In this document: piece by piece, positions 9,648 to 18,405 of the stretch
Layout of the letters: the number at the start of each line of letters is the position of its first letter
Numbering within the stretch: position 1 is the stretch's first letter
From: Terriglobia bacterium
Lineage (GTDB): Bacteria > Acidobacteriota > Terriglobia > Terriglobales > Acidobacteriaceae
Length of the DNA stretch: 50,289 bases
Direction of reading: 5' to 3'
NCBI GenBank assembly: GCA_020073395.1
Contig: JAIQFF010000019.1
Span: 1 to 50,289, forward strand
The notes under the pieces: model-generated
The model's database searches: none
Told to the model about the DNA's origin: nothing
What the model saw: the letters and a program-made list of their open reading frames with translations, nothing else
Translations under genes and position numbers: made by a program

Positions 9648-11762
9648 TCATTTCCACTGCATGATGCCAGCCTCCCGGCAGGCGTCGAGATAGTCGCTCA
9701 CCAGATGTACAGGCAGAGGGCCGTACTCGGCCGACACCGCATCCCTGATTTCGCCTACGTTTCGTTTGCCATCAACAAAATTTACGATCTCATAGGCGTA
9801 GAGTTCCGAAAGATCCTGGGTGTTGAGCAAAGGTGTTGCCTCGCTGCTGAGCAGCTTGATTTTCGCCATTCGCTCGGGGGCCAGGCGTGCTTTGAGGACA
9901 TCGTCGTTCTGATAGGTAAGCGGCCCGAACTCGCCGACCCGGACCGGGATCTTCTGCGCGGCTGCGTCTCCCGACCAGGGTGCTTTCGGTTCCGCACCCG
10001 GCGCTCCTCGAGCCTGGCCTTGGCTGTCGATCCAGGAATTGAGAGTTGATGCCTGATCGCTTAGGGCCTTCTCCTGGGTTGAATGGTTCGGATCGGAGCC
10101 ACCAAACTTCAGCAGTGACGATAGCATCGCGAGTTCGCGCTGGAGGCCCTGGTGCAGCAGGTTGCTTGCCTCGTACCACGCCGCGCCGGCATCCAGCTTC
10201 GGGTCCGCCACCACTTGCTGTGCGCGTTGGAATAGTTGCGCCAGTCGTACTTCCGACTGCGACGCATAGAAGGGAAGCAGGTGCCGCGATCGTTCCGCAT
10301 CCAGAGTGGCATACACATATCCGGCGGCGGCGCCGATCAGCGCCACCCGGCGCAGCTTGGTGGGATCGATCTGTTGCAGGGTGTCATGGTCGGTGTGAAT
10401 GTAGATGTCCGGCCAGTCGCGCAAGTAGAGCGACGGCACCGCAATGGTGGACGAATCATAGTCGTCGTGATCACTACCCGCAGCGTAGGGGGTCACGTCG
10501 GCCAGAAACTGGTTGCGCGTGCCTTGCTCCCCGGCACGGGTCTCAATGACCGCTGTTTCGGGCGCATCGCCGCTTGCCGCGTAGTTGGCTGCTCCGGTGC
10601 GGATAACATCTGCCAGGGCGGCGCCAACGTCGGTCATAAAACTGGGCAGCGACCACGGAGTTTCGGTCACATGCAAAATGGATTTGTTTTTGAAGGGATC
10701 GCCGCCGACCATGTCCATGTGGATGTTGGCGCTCAGCCGAGCCCGGATATCGGGATGGCGGCTGAGATAGGCCATGGTGCCTTCAACCTCTGGCCCCCAC
10801 ACGAAGCGCAGCGTGCGTTTGGGATGCGGCAAGGCTCCGCTGCTGATCAGTCGCGCCAGCACGCGAGCCGATTCCAGAATGGTTACGCAGCCGCTGCCGT
10901 TGTCATTGGCCCCCGGCCGCTCGTGATCCAGATGACAGCTGTAAACTATTTCACCCGCAGCGGGGTCGGTCCCGGGAATGACGCCGTTCACCACCGTCCA
11001 GTGTCCAGGGCCCACTTCAGCTTTCACCTTGGCATGTAGGGTGATTTGCTGTCCCGCCCGCAGCCGTGCCCGCAGTGATTCAGCCGTATCCCGCGAAACC
11101 ATGAAGGCGAATCCTGCCGGCTGGCGCGCATCCAGATGGCCCCAACGCACCACGGTGCGGTCCAGACCTGACCAGGCGGTGCTCTGGTTCGGCATGTCGC
11201 TCACAATGCCGGCGGCCCCGTATTTGGCCACTGCCAACGCCTGTACCCGGGCGAGCACGCCATCGGCCAGGGCAATCTTTCCCCGCACGTCCTTGCCAGC
11301 ATAATCAGATTCATGGGAACCGTCGCCGACATCCACCAGCGCGGCTTCCACGTCAGCGGTGTGACTGTAGTCGGCCAGGCGGATCGGATCGGTCGCCCAA
11401 TCTCCCAACAGTAAGTGTTGCGGCCGCACTTCCCACAGCTGACCTGCCTCGACGGTCCAGCCCAGGTAAGACCGCATCAGCCCGTATTGAGTCTTACCGT
11501 CGATAGGGAACTGCTCGCTCTGGACTTCCGCCAGCCCGTACTCGCGTGTCCGTTGCAGAACAAACTGGGCGGCTTGGTCAAATTCGGCGGTCGCAGGCAC
11601 GCGATGCAAGCGGGTCAGGTAGCGCAGATTTTCATACGGGGCCGCGCCGCTGGCCTCATCGCGCAGCTTGACCCATTGCTCTGAGGAAAGAAATGGCTGT
11701 TGGGCAAGCGCGAAGGTTGCGGCGGACAGGAGTACAAGGCCAGCGAGAATTGAGCGGAGCAT
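9648..11762 (-). CDS. Secreted M28 family zinc aminopeptidase
   Basis: 704 residues with a signal peptide ending A-L-A-Q near residue 21. A protease-associated (PA) insert covers about 140-235 and the M28 catalytic fold about 255-480. Metal ligands are readable: His277 in S-C-H-L-D-H, Asp287 in A-N-D-N-G-S-G, Glu325/Glu327 in G-P-E-V-E-G, Asp in H-M-D-M-V-G-G, and a late His in Y-I-H-T-D-H-D-T. The C-terminal ~200 residues match nothing I recognise. It removes N-terminal residues from peptides outside the cytoplasm. There is no Shine-Dalgarno site, but TATGCT lies eight bases before the ATG, suggesting a leaderless message. It converges on the TolB-like gene. Confidence 0.88.
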   Translation of the reverse strand: MLRSILAGLVLLSAATFALAQQPFLSSEQWVKLRDEASGAAPYENLRYLTRLHRVPATAEFDQAAQFVLQRTREYGLAEVQSEQFPIDGKTQYGLMRSYLGWTVEAGQLWEVRPQHLLLGDWATDPIRLADYSHTADVEAALVDVGDGSHESDYAGKDVRGKIALADGVLARVQALAVAKYGAAGIVSDMPNQSTAWSGLDRTVVRWGHLDARQPAGFAFMVSRDTAESLRARLRAGQQITLHAKVKAEVGPGHWTVVNGVIPGTDPAAGEIVYSCHLDHERPGANDNGSGCVTILESARVLARLISSGALPHPKRTLRFVWGPEVEGTMAYLSRHPDIRARLSANIHMDMVGGDPFKNKSILHVTETPWSLPSFMTDVGAALADVIRTGAANYAASGDAPETAVIETRAGEQGTRNQFLADVTPYAAGSDHDDYDSSTIAVPSLYLRDWPDIYIHTDHDTLQQIDPTKLRRVALIGAAAGYVYATLDAERSRHLLPFYASQSEVRLAQLFQRAQQVVADPKLDAGAAWYEASNLLHQGLQRELAMLSSLLKFGGSDPNHSTQEKALSDQASTLNSWIDSQGQARGAPGAEPKAPWSGDAAAQKIPVRVGEFGPLTYQNDDVLKARLAPERMAKIKLLSSEATPLLNTQDLSELYAYEIVNFVDGKRNVGEIRDAVSAEYGPLPVHLVSDYLDACREAGIMQWK

Positions 11763-11898
11763 GGAGGGAGAGCATACATTTTGCTCGTCGCCCGGCGCAA
11801 TCCTCGTTGGCTATGCTCTGGGTCCGGTCGTACCTTTCGTCCCCGGAAAGGCGTCATCCGGAGCTTGGAAAGGATCTGGCGTGGAGCAGATATCCCAG

Positions 11899-12132
11899 CT
11901 ACGCGCTGAGCGCGGTTATCCTAGACCGGTCAAAGCTGTCGCTTTCCGACCTTCTTGCCTGGGGCGAGCAATGCCGGTCGTACACCCGATTCGCAATGCT
12001 CAGCACACTTTCAAAGCCTGCATTCTGGGGCAGAATTGCGCTGGCTAATTCACGAACGAATTGAATGCGACGGCTGAGACCGTCCATCTGCATTACGACC
12101 CTGGGATCCTCAATATTCCGGATCAGAGGCAT
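11899..12132 (-). CDS. Small hypothetical protein, 77 aa
   Basis: The family is not recognised. The start is well supported: AAGGAGGT (12140-12147 on the minus strand) sits seven bases before ATG. The product is charged, with a predicted helical stretch M-D-G-L-S-R-R-I-Q-F-V-R-E-L-A-S-A-I-L and a basic/serine-rich tail. No signal peptide or membrane span. It stands alone between the M28 peptidase and the efflux operon. The strong ribosome-binding site makes it more likely real than its size suggests. Confidence 0.55.
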   Translation of the reverse strand: MPLIRNIEDPRVVMQMDGLSRRIQFVRELASAILPQNAGFESVLSIANRVYDRHCSPQARRSESDSFDRSRITALSA

Positions 12133-12256
12133 GGCGCATACCTCCTTGAATTTCACCTACACACATAGATGATCGGTGACATTCAGGAGGCGCCACAATC
12201 CGGGAGATACGGGATTACTTTGGTACTAGACCGGAAATGCAATCGGACAACGGCCG

Positions 12257-13837
12257 CTACTGGCCAGTTGCGGGTTGCGAAGGTGAGTCAACTCTCACCG
12301 AGGCGGGAAGGCTGGCAGAATTCCACCCTCCGCCCAGGACCTTGATCAGGGAAACGCTGGCAGCCATGCGCCGGCGCAGAATATCCACTGCCGCCCGTTC
12401 GTCGGCCAGGGCCGTGCTTTGCGCCGTGGTCACTTCCAGATAGCTGACCACGCCGCCCCTGTAACGATTTGTGGAAAGCTCGAGCGAGTGCTCGGCTGCC
12501 GCCACCGCGGCTTGCTGGGCCTGGGCTTCGTCGTTGAGAATGCGCAAAACCGCCAGATTGTCTTCCACCTCCTGAAAGGCGGTAAGGACCGTCTGGCGAT
12601 AATTTGCGACCGACTCGTCATAGGCTGCCCGGGCTTGTTCGGAGACGGCACGGCGGCGGCCTCCGTCGAAGGCAGTCACAGCCGCGGATGCCCCTGCGGT
12701 CAGGAACCCGCTGGGTCCCTGAATTAATGTTGTGATCGCCGTGCTTTCAAAGCCGCCCGAGCCGGTCAGCGTGAAGATCGGGAAGTAGGCGGAGCGGGCC
12801 ACGCCCACCTGCGCATTGGCGGCCGCCACGCGGCGTTCCGCGGCCGCAATATCTGGCCGGCGCTCCAGCAGGTCTGACGGAAGCCCCGGCGGGATATCAG
12901 GCGGCGGCGAATTCCAGGCCGCTGCGGGAACGGTGAAAGCGGAAGCGGGTTGTCCGATCAGGGTTGCGATCGCGTGTTCGTTCTGCGACCGCTGAATCAA
13001 AACATCTATCGCCTGGGTACGAGTATTTTCCAGCTGAGTCTGGGCCTGCGCGACGTCAACCGCTGAGGCCACGCCGCCCTTATACCGGTTTTGGGTGAGT
13101 TCCAGCGCTCGTTCAAAAGAGGTCACGTTCGACTTCAGCAGTTGCTCTTCCGCGTCCAGTGTGCGCATCTGGAAATAGTCGAAGGCGAGTTCAGCATGCA
13201 AGCTCAGGCGCACCGATTCCAGATCGGCCGCGCTGGCCTGCGCATTCGAACGCGCGGCTTCGACCGTGTGCCGCACCCGTCCAAAAACATCCGCCTCGTA
13301 GGACACATCCACTGGGATGACCAGGTCGGTTACATTGGCTTGAGGGGATGAGGAAACCAATGGGCGGTGTTCGGAGAGATGCTCGCGGGCAGCCGATGCG
13401 CCCCCAGTCACCGTGGGATAGTAATCCGCCCGGTTGAACCGCACCATTGCCCGGGCCTGCCGGAATTGCGCTTCCGCTGCCTTGAGGTTCTGGTTGGAAA
13501 CATTGATTTGTTCTTCGAGTGCGTTCAGTTGCGGGTCCTGGAAAATCTCCCACCACTTGCCTCGCGCGACCTGATCGCTGGGTTGAGCGGCCTTCCACGG
13601 CGGCGGCACTTCCTTGTAGGTCGGAGGCACCGGCGCCGCGGGTTTGGTATAGCGGGGACCCACTGCGCAACCGCTGAGCAGAAGCATCAGAACCAGACCT
13701 CCGACCGCGGACCTCAGACGTCGGCTGAAATGCCCGAGGTCCAAAGGCTCAGATCCGCAGTCCAACGTCTGGCGTCCGCGTTCTGGCGTCTGAGGGCCGA
13801 AGTCCGAAGTCCGAGGTTCGACGCCTGCTTTCCTCAC
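12257..13837 (-). CDS. RND efflux outer-membrane lipoprotein (OprM/NodT type)
   Basis: 526 residues from the GTG that overlaps the adaptor stop (GTGA). The lipobox L-L-L-S-G-C puts the lipidated cysteine at residue 57, followed by A-V-G-P-R-Y, the usual mature start of NodT-family factors. Two repeated OEP halves follow; each carries N-R-Y-K-G-G-V or N-R-Y-R-G-G-V and long coiled helices (the trans-periplasmic tunnel). It is the exit duct for the RND pump encoded upstream in the same operon. Oddity: codons ~5-45 are a heptamer-repeat array, so the region before the signal peptide is repeat-derived. An in-frame TTG at 13744 is an alternative start that gives a normal n-region. Confidence 0.9.
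   Translation of the reverse strand: MRKAGVEPRTSDFGPQTPERGRQTLDCGSEPLDLGHFSRRLRSAVGGLVLMLLLSGCAVGPRYTKPAAPVPPTYKEVPPPWKAAQPSDQVARGKWWEIFQDPQLNALEEQINVSNQNLKAAEAQFRQARAMVRFNRADYYPTVTGGASAAREHLSEHRPLVSSSPQANVTDLVIPVDVSYEADVFGRVRHTVEAARSNAQASAADLESVRLSLHAELAFDYFQMRTLDAEEQLLKSNVTSFERALELTQNRYKGGVASAVDVAQAQTQLENTRTQAIDVLIQRSQNEHAIATLIGQPASAFTVPAAAWNSPPPDIPPGLPSDLLERRPDIAAAERRVAAANAQVGVARSAYFPIFTLTGSGGFESTAITTLIQGPSGFLTAGASAAVTAFDGGRRRAVSEQARAAYDESVANYRQTVLTAFQEVEDNLAVLRILNDEAQAQQAAVAAAEHSLELSTNRYRGGVVSYLEVTTAQSTALADERAAVDILRRRMAASVSLIKVLGGGWNSASLPASVRVDSPSQPATGQ
13704..13822. repeat. Heptamer array inside the 5' coding part of the efflux outer-membrane gene
   Basis: About 17 consecutive 7-base units keep register. 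The clearest are GTCCGAA, GTCCGAG and GTTCGAC at 13802-13822, with looser units such as GTCCAAA and GGCTCAG to the left. The array reads through in frame and encodes the N-terminal extension before the lipobox. Confidence 0.65.
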
Positions 13838-15054
13838 TTGCCCCCCTGCTGGCCCTGCCCAATCCGCACGGTCTCGCCGTCCACAACCGAGTCTGGGGGA
13901 TTGACGATTACGTTTTCATCTCCGCTCAAGCCGTCAACGACCTCGACCTCGGAGCCGAAATCATGGCCCAGGGTGATCGGCCTCAGCTCCACTTTCTGGC
14001 CCTGGGCCACCGTCGCGACCCGAAGACCCTCGGAGCGGAAGAGCAATGTATTGACCGGCAAGATTAATGAGGACGTCGGGGCTGGCAGCTTGAGATGCAC
14101 TTCGGCATAGGAGCCGGTGAAAAGCTGACCGGTCGGATTATCCACGGCGATCTCGACCAGCAGCGTACGCGACGCCGGGTCGATGGCATTGGCGGTGCGC
14201 ACCAGCTTGCCTGCGAAGCGGCGACCGGGGAACTCCGCCAGGGTCAGGTCAGCACTAAGCCCTGGCTTCGCCGCCTGCGAATAAACCTGCGGTACGCTGA
14301 CGTAAACCCGCAGCTTGTCCGGCTGCGCGATGTGAAAAAGTTCATTTCCATTACCTCCGCTGCTGCCGGAGTTGATCAAGGCGCCGATGTCAGTATTGCG
14401 CGCCGTAATTACGCCGGAGAAGGGAGCGTAGATCTTCTGAAACGATTGCAGTTCTTCCAGACGCTTCACATTGGCTTGCGAAGACTGCAACGCGGCCTGC
14501 TTGGCTGCATAGTCACCGGCAGCATTGTCAGATTCCTGCTTCGAGACTGAATCGGTCTTCAACAGGCCCTCATAGCGGTCTGCCGTGATCTTTGAAAGAT
14601 TGAGACTAGCCTGGGCCGTGGCCAGATCGGCGCGAGCTTGCCGCAGCTGCTGGTTCACTTCCGGGGTGTCGATTTCTGCCAGCAGTTGCCCCTCTTTTAC
14701 CCGACTCCCAATGTCCACATACCAGCGCTTCAGGTAGCCATTGGTGCGGGCGTAGATGGGAGCATCCGCAAAGGCCTGTACGTTGGCGGGAAGAACAATT
14801 TCCTGCGCCGGAGCAGAACGCTTGGCCTGGACCACGGCCACGTTAGGCACAGCCATCTCCGCCGTCTCCCGGCGCAAAGCCGTCCGCGCCTGAATGCGGG
14901 GGAGAATACCGGCGATTACCAGCAGCACCGCTGTGACCACCGCGAGCACAAGGACCCACCAATGCAAGCGGCGGTCCTGCTTCAGGTCGTCTGACCCGTT
15001 GGCCGTTTCCGCACCGGCTTCTCGGTAGATACCGCCTTCGTTTTCAACCTTCAT
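13834..15054 (-). CDS. RND efflux periplasmic adaptor (HlyD/MdtA-like)
   Basis: 406 residues from the ATG at 15054, which has GGGAG five bases before it; a start 18 codons further up lacks a ribosome-binding site. One membrane anchor lies at about residues 33-52 (W-W-V-L-V-L-A-V-V-T). The lipoyl/barrel-sandwich halves flank an alpha-hairpin (about 100-200): the first half has V-Q-A-F-A-D-A-P-I-Y-A-R-T-N-G-Y and the second Y-A-P-F-S-G-V-I-T-A-R. The beta-barrel domain and membrane-proximal domain follow. It bridges the inner-membrane pump and the outer-membrane factor. It lies 37 bases after the pump gene and overlaps the next gene by four bases. Confidence 0.92.
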   Translation of the reverse strand: MKVENEGGIYREAGAETANGSDDLKQDRRLHWWVLVLAVVTAVLLVIAGILPRIQARTALRRETAEMAVPNVAVVQAKRSAPAQEIVLPANVQAFADAPIYARTNGYLKRWYVDIGSRVKEGQLLAEIDTPEVNQQLRQARADLATAQASLNLSKITADRYEGLLKTDSVSKQESDNAAGDYAAKQAALQSSQANVKRLEELQSFQKIYAPFSGVITARNTDIGALINSGSSGGNGNELFHIAQPDKLRVYVSVPQVYSQAAKPGLSADLTLAEFPGRRFAGKLVRTANAIDPASRTLLVEIAVDNPTGQLFTGSYAEVHLKLPAPTSSLILPVNTLLFRSEGLRVATVAQGQKVELRPITLGHDFGSEVEVVDGLSGDENVIVNPPDSVVDGETVRIGQGQQGGK

Positions 15055-15091
15055 TCGCGCTCCCAGGGTTTGAAAATACTGATGATAGCAA

Positions 15092-18000
15092 TTAAACGCC
15101 GGGTTCAACTTTCATCTGCGCCTTCACCTGGTCCCGCCATCCATGCAGCAGGCTGAAGAACACGGGAACAAAGAACAGGGTTGCCGCCGTGGCAAAAATC
15201 AAGCCACCGATCACCGCCCGGCCTAGGGGCGCATTTTGCTCTCCGCCTTCTCCTAAACCAACGGCCATCGGCATCATGCCAATAATCATGGCCAGGGCCG
15301 TCATCAAGACCGGCCGGAAGCGGGTGAATCCCGCCGCCAGCGCGGCCGTCAGCGCGTCCTTGCCTTCTTCCATCTGTTCCTTGGCAAAACTGACGACCAG
15401 AATGCTATTGGCGGTAGCCACGCCCATACACATGATAGATCCGATCAGGGCGGGCACGCTGATGCTGGTCTCGGTGATGAAGAGGAACCACACGATGCCC
15501 GCCAGGGCCGCGGGCAAGGCAGAGATAATGATGAACGGGTCCAGCCAGGATTGAAAGTTCACTACGATCAGCAGGTACACTAGCAGGATGGCAAATGCCA
15601 GACCGGAAAACAGTCCCGAGTAAGAGGATTGCATGGTCTGGACCTGGCCGCGCACCACCATTTCGGAACCGCGCGGCAGTTCTTTGCGGCTGTCATCAAT
15701 GATCTTCTTGATGTCGTCGGCCACTCCGCCCAGATCACGCCGCTGCACCGATCCGTAAATATCGATCACCGGCTGTATGTCGTAATGCGAGACCAGGGCC
15801 ATCCCCGTGCCCCGTTGAATGGATGCCAGCGAGCCCAGAATCGCCGGACTCGCTCCGCTGGACCCGGTAATGGGGATGTTCTCCAGTCCCTGCAGCGAAT
15901 CCAGCCGGTATTGCGGAGTCTGGGTCGCGATCGAGTAGCTCACTCCATTCTTGGGGTTGAGCCAGTAGGTCGGCGAAGTCTGGAAGCTTCCGCTGAGTGA
16001 AATCAGCAGATTGGTGGCAATGTCGCGCTGTGTGAACCCGGCCAGCTGCGCCTTGGTCCGGTCCACATTAATGCGCAGATGCGGTTCATCGAAGGGCTGC
16101 TGGATGCGCAGGTCCGCCGTTCCCGGGACCATCTGGATTCGGTGCAGCAGTCGGTCGGCAAAGCGGCGGTTGTCCTGCAGGTTGTACCCGGTCACCTGGA
16201 TGTCAATCGGCGAAGGCAGCCCAAAATTCAAGATCTGGCTCACGATGTCCGCCGGAAGAAAAGAAAAATCTACGCCGGCAAATTGTTGCGCCAGCTTCAA
16301 GCGCAGATCGTGGACATATTCTTCGGTCGGCCGATGGCCCGGAGTCAGCGTGACCAGAACGTCGGCATCCGCCGGTCCGGTCGGGGCTGAATTGCTGTAG
16401 GAGAGGTTGATGCTGCTGTAGGGCAAACCGATGTTGTCGATGATGCTGGAGATTTCGCTGGGCGGAATCTGTTCGCGTATGAAGCCTTCGACCCGGTCAC
16501 AAAGGCCGGCAGTCTCTTCGATTCGGGTGCCCGCCCGTGCCCGCAGGTGCAGTTTGAATTGTCCGGCGTCCACTCTGGGAAAGAAATCCCGGCCCAGCCA
16601 AGGCACCAGGAGCACGCACGAGACCACGCACACCGCGGCAAAGCTCCACAAGAACGCGCTGCGGTGATGCAGGCTGCTCTCCAGCATCTCGTGGTAGCGG
16701 TCGCGGAACCTTTCGAACGCCAGCTCGAAGGCCACTTGCAGGCGTATCAGCGGATTGCGGCTGGAGGTGTCCAGGTGTCCGGCCTCCTGCTCATGGCCGC
16801 GGAGCAGATACTTGGCCATGGTGGGGACGAGCGTCCGGGACAGCAAGTAGGACGCCAGCATCGCAAACACGACCGCCTCGGCCAGCGGAACGAACAGATA
16901 GCGGGCTACGCCGGTAAGAAAGAACATGGGCGCAAACACGATGCAGATGGCCAGCGTGGAAACAAAGGCCGGGACAGCGATCTGTTGCGCGCCATCCAGA
17001 ATCGCTTTTTGAATCTCTTTGCCTTGGGCAACGTTCCGGTTGATGTTCTCAATTTCCACGGTGGCATCATCCACCAGAATGCCGACTGCGAGCGCCAGGC
17101 CTCCGAGTGTCATGATGTTGATGGTCTCGCCTAACGCGCTCATGACAATGATGGAAGTAAGAATCGAAAGCGGAATCGAAACCGCGATGATCACCGTACT
17201 GCGCCAGCTTCCCAGGAAAATCAGAATCATCAGGCCGGTAAGGCAGGCCGCAATCAGACCCTCCCGGAGCACGCCATTGATGGAGGCGCGCACGAAAATG
17301 GACTGGTCCGCCAGCGGCTTGATCTCCAGTTCCGGAGGAAGCTGCGCCTGGATTCGCGGCAACATGGCCTTGATCCCGGAAATAATGTCGAGGGTCGAAG
17401 CATTCCCGGTTTTCTGAATGGTCAGCAGGGAAGCCCTCTTCCCATCCACCCGCACAATGTTGGTTTGCGGCGGGAAACCGTCGCGCACGAAGGCCACGTC
17501 ACGGATGTAGATGGTCGTGTTGCCTACGCGTTTGATGGGCAGATCGTTCAACTCCGCCACCGTTTGTGGGCTGCCGTTTAGGTCCACGTCATATTCGAAC
17601 TGTCCGATCTTGGAGGTTCCGGAAGGCAGAATCAGGTTCTGGGCGCTGATGGCGTTGACCACGTCGCTCGGCGACAGGCCTTTCGCCTGCATGGCGTTGA
17701 TGTCCAGATCAACCTGAACTTGTCGCTGCTTGCCCCCGTAGGGGTAAGGGATGGCGGCGCCCTGAATCGTGACCAGCCGGGTGCGAATAAAATTCACTCC
17801 ATAGTCGAACAGTTGTTGCTCGGAGAGCTTTTGCCCCGACAAGGCCAACTGCAGAATAGGTACTGTGGAGGCGTTGTAGGTGATAATCAGTGGCGGCGTT
17901 GTCCCGGGTGGCAGCTGCCGCAACTGGGTCTGACAAATAGCGGTGATCTGCGCGATCGCCTTTTCGATATTGGCGTGCGGCTGGAAGAACACCTTCACGA

Positions 18001-18271
18001 CCGCAATCCCATTCAGCGATTGCGATTCGCTGTGCTCGACGTCGTCCACGGTGGTGGTCAAAACGCGCTCATTCAGAGTCACGATCCGGCTGGACAAGTC
18101 CTGCGCGTTCAGGCCGGCGTAGTTCCACAGAATGCTGACGACTGGAATGTCTATGTTCGGAAAAATGTCAGTGGGAGTGCGGAAAATAACGATCGGACCA
18201 AGGATCAGTAACAGCAGAGCGACGACAACGAAGGTGTAAGGCCGGCGCAGCGCCAGCGCAACGATCCACAT
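15092..18271 (-). CDS. RND multidrug efflux inner-membrane transporter (AcrB/MdtB-like)
   Basis: 1059 residues, full HAE1 length. The N-terminus W-I-V-A-L-A-L-R-R-P is followed by the first membrane helix, and the porter motif D-I-F-P-N-I-D-I-P-V-V is typical. Twelve spans flank two large periplasmic loops. The proton-relay pair is Asp401-Asp402 in G-I-L-V-D-D-A-T-V-E-I-E-N. It exports hydrophobic drugs or metabolites in exchange for protons; the exact substrate is unknown. A minus-strand promoter is visible (TATAAA at 18308-18303) and AAGGGG lies five bases before the ATG. First gene of the pump-adaptor-outer factor operon. Confidence 0.93.
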   Translation of the reverse strand: MWIVALALRRPYTFVVVALLLLILGPIVIFRTPTDIFPNIDIPVVSILWNYAGLNAQDLSSRIVTLNERVLTTTVDDVEHSESQSLNGIAVVKVFFQPHANIEKAIAQITAICQTQLRQLPPGTTPPLIITYNASTVPILQLALSGQKLSEQQLFDYGVNFIRTRLVTIQGAAIPYPYGGKQRQVQVDLDINAMQAKGLSPSDVVNAISAQNLILPSGTSKIGQFEYDVDLNGSPQTVAELNDLPIKRVGNTTIYIRDVAFVRDGFPPQTNIVRVDGKRASLLTIQKTGNASTLDIISGIKAMLPRIQAQLPPELEIKPLADQSIFVRASINGVLREGLIAACLTGLMILIFLGSWRSTVIIAVSIPLSILTSIIVMSALGETINIMTLGGLALAVGILVDDATVEIENINRNVAQGKEIQKAILDGAQQIAVPAFVSTLAICIVFAPMFFLTGVARYLFVPLAEAVVFAMLASYLLSRTLVPTMAKYLLRGHEQEAGHLDTSSRNPLIRLQVAFELAFERFRDRYHEMLESSLHHRSAFLWSFAAVCVVSCVLLVPWLGRDFFPRVDAGQFKLHLRARAGTRIEETAGLCDRVEGFIREQIPPSEISSIIDNIGLPYSSINLSYSNSAPTGPADADVLVTLTPGHRPTEEYVHDLRLKLAQQFAGVDFSFLPADIVSQILNFGLPSPIDIQVTGYNLQDNRRFADRLLHRIQMVPGTADLRIQQPFDEPHLRINVDRTKAQLAGFTQRDIATNLLISLSGSFQTSPTYWLNPKNGVSYSIATQTPQYRLDSLQGLENIPITGSSGASPAILGSLASIQRGTGMALVSHYDIQPVIDIYGSVQRRDLGGVADDIKKIIDDSRKELPRGSEMVVRGQVQTMQSSYSGLFSGLAFAILLVYLLIVVNFQSWLDPFIIISALPAALAGIVWFLFITETSISVPALIGSIMCMGVATANSILVVSFAKEQMEEGKDALTAALAAGFTRFRPVLMTALAMIIGMMPMAVGLGEGGEQNAPLGRAVIGGLIFATAATLFFVPVFFSLLHGWRDQVKAQMKVEPGV

Positions 18272-18302
18272 GAAGGCCCCTTGAAGTTACGTTTCCCGCA
18301 AC

Positions 18303-18308
18303 TTTATA
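18303..18308 (-). promoter_or_regulatory. -10 box of the RND efflux operon
   Basis: TATAAA on the minus strand would start transcription near 18296, leaving a leader of about 25 bases with AAGGGG as ribosome-binding site. No good -35 is seen, so an activator may be needed. Confidence 0.45.
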
Positions 18309-18361
18309 TGGATGTGGGAAGGCGCGGTTTGGTCGGTAAATTTCGTACTTGTCCGGAAATG

Positions 18362-18386
18362 AAAAAGGCCGGCCAAAGGCCGGCCT
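18362..18386 (-). terminator. Rho-independent terminator of the BON lipoprotein gene
   Basis: On the minus strand AGGCCGGCC-TTT-GGCCGGCCT is followed by TTTTT, a strong GC stem with a U tract, 20 bases after the stop codon at 18406. It separates this gene from the efflux operon downstream. Confidence 0.88.
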
Positions 18387-18405
18387 GAAAGGGGTTTACA
18401 AAACT

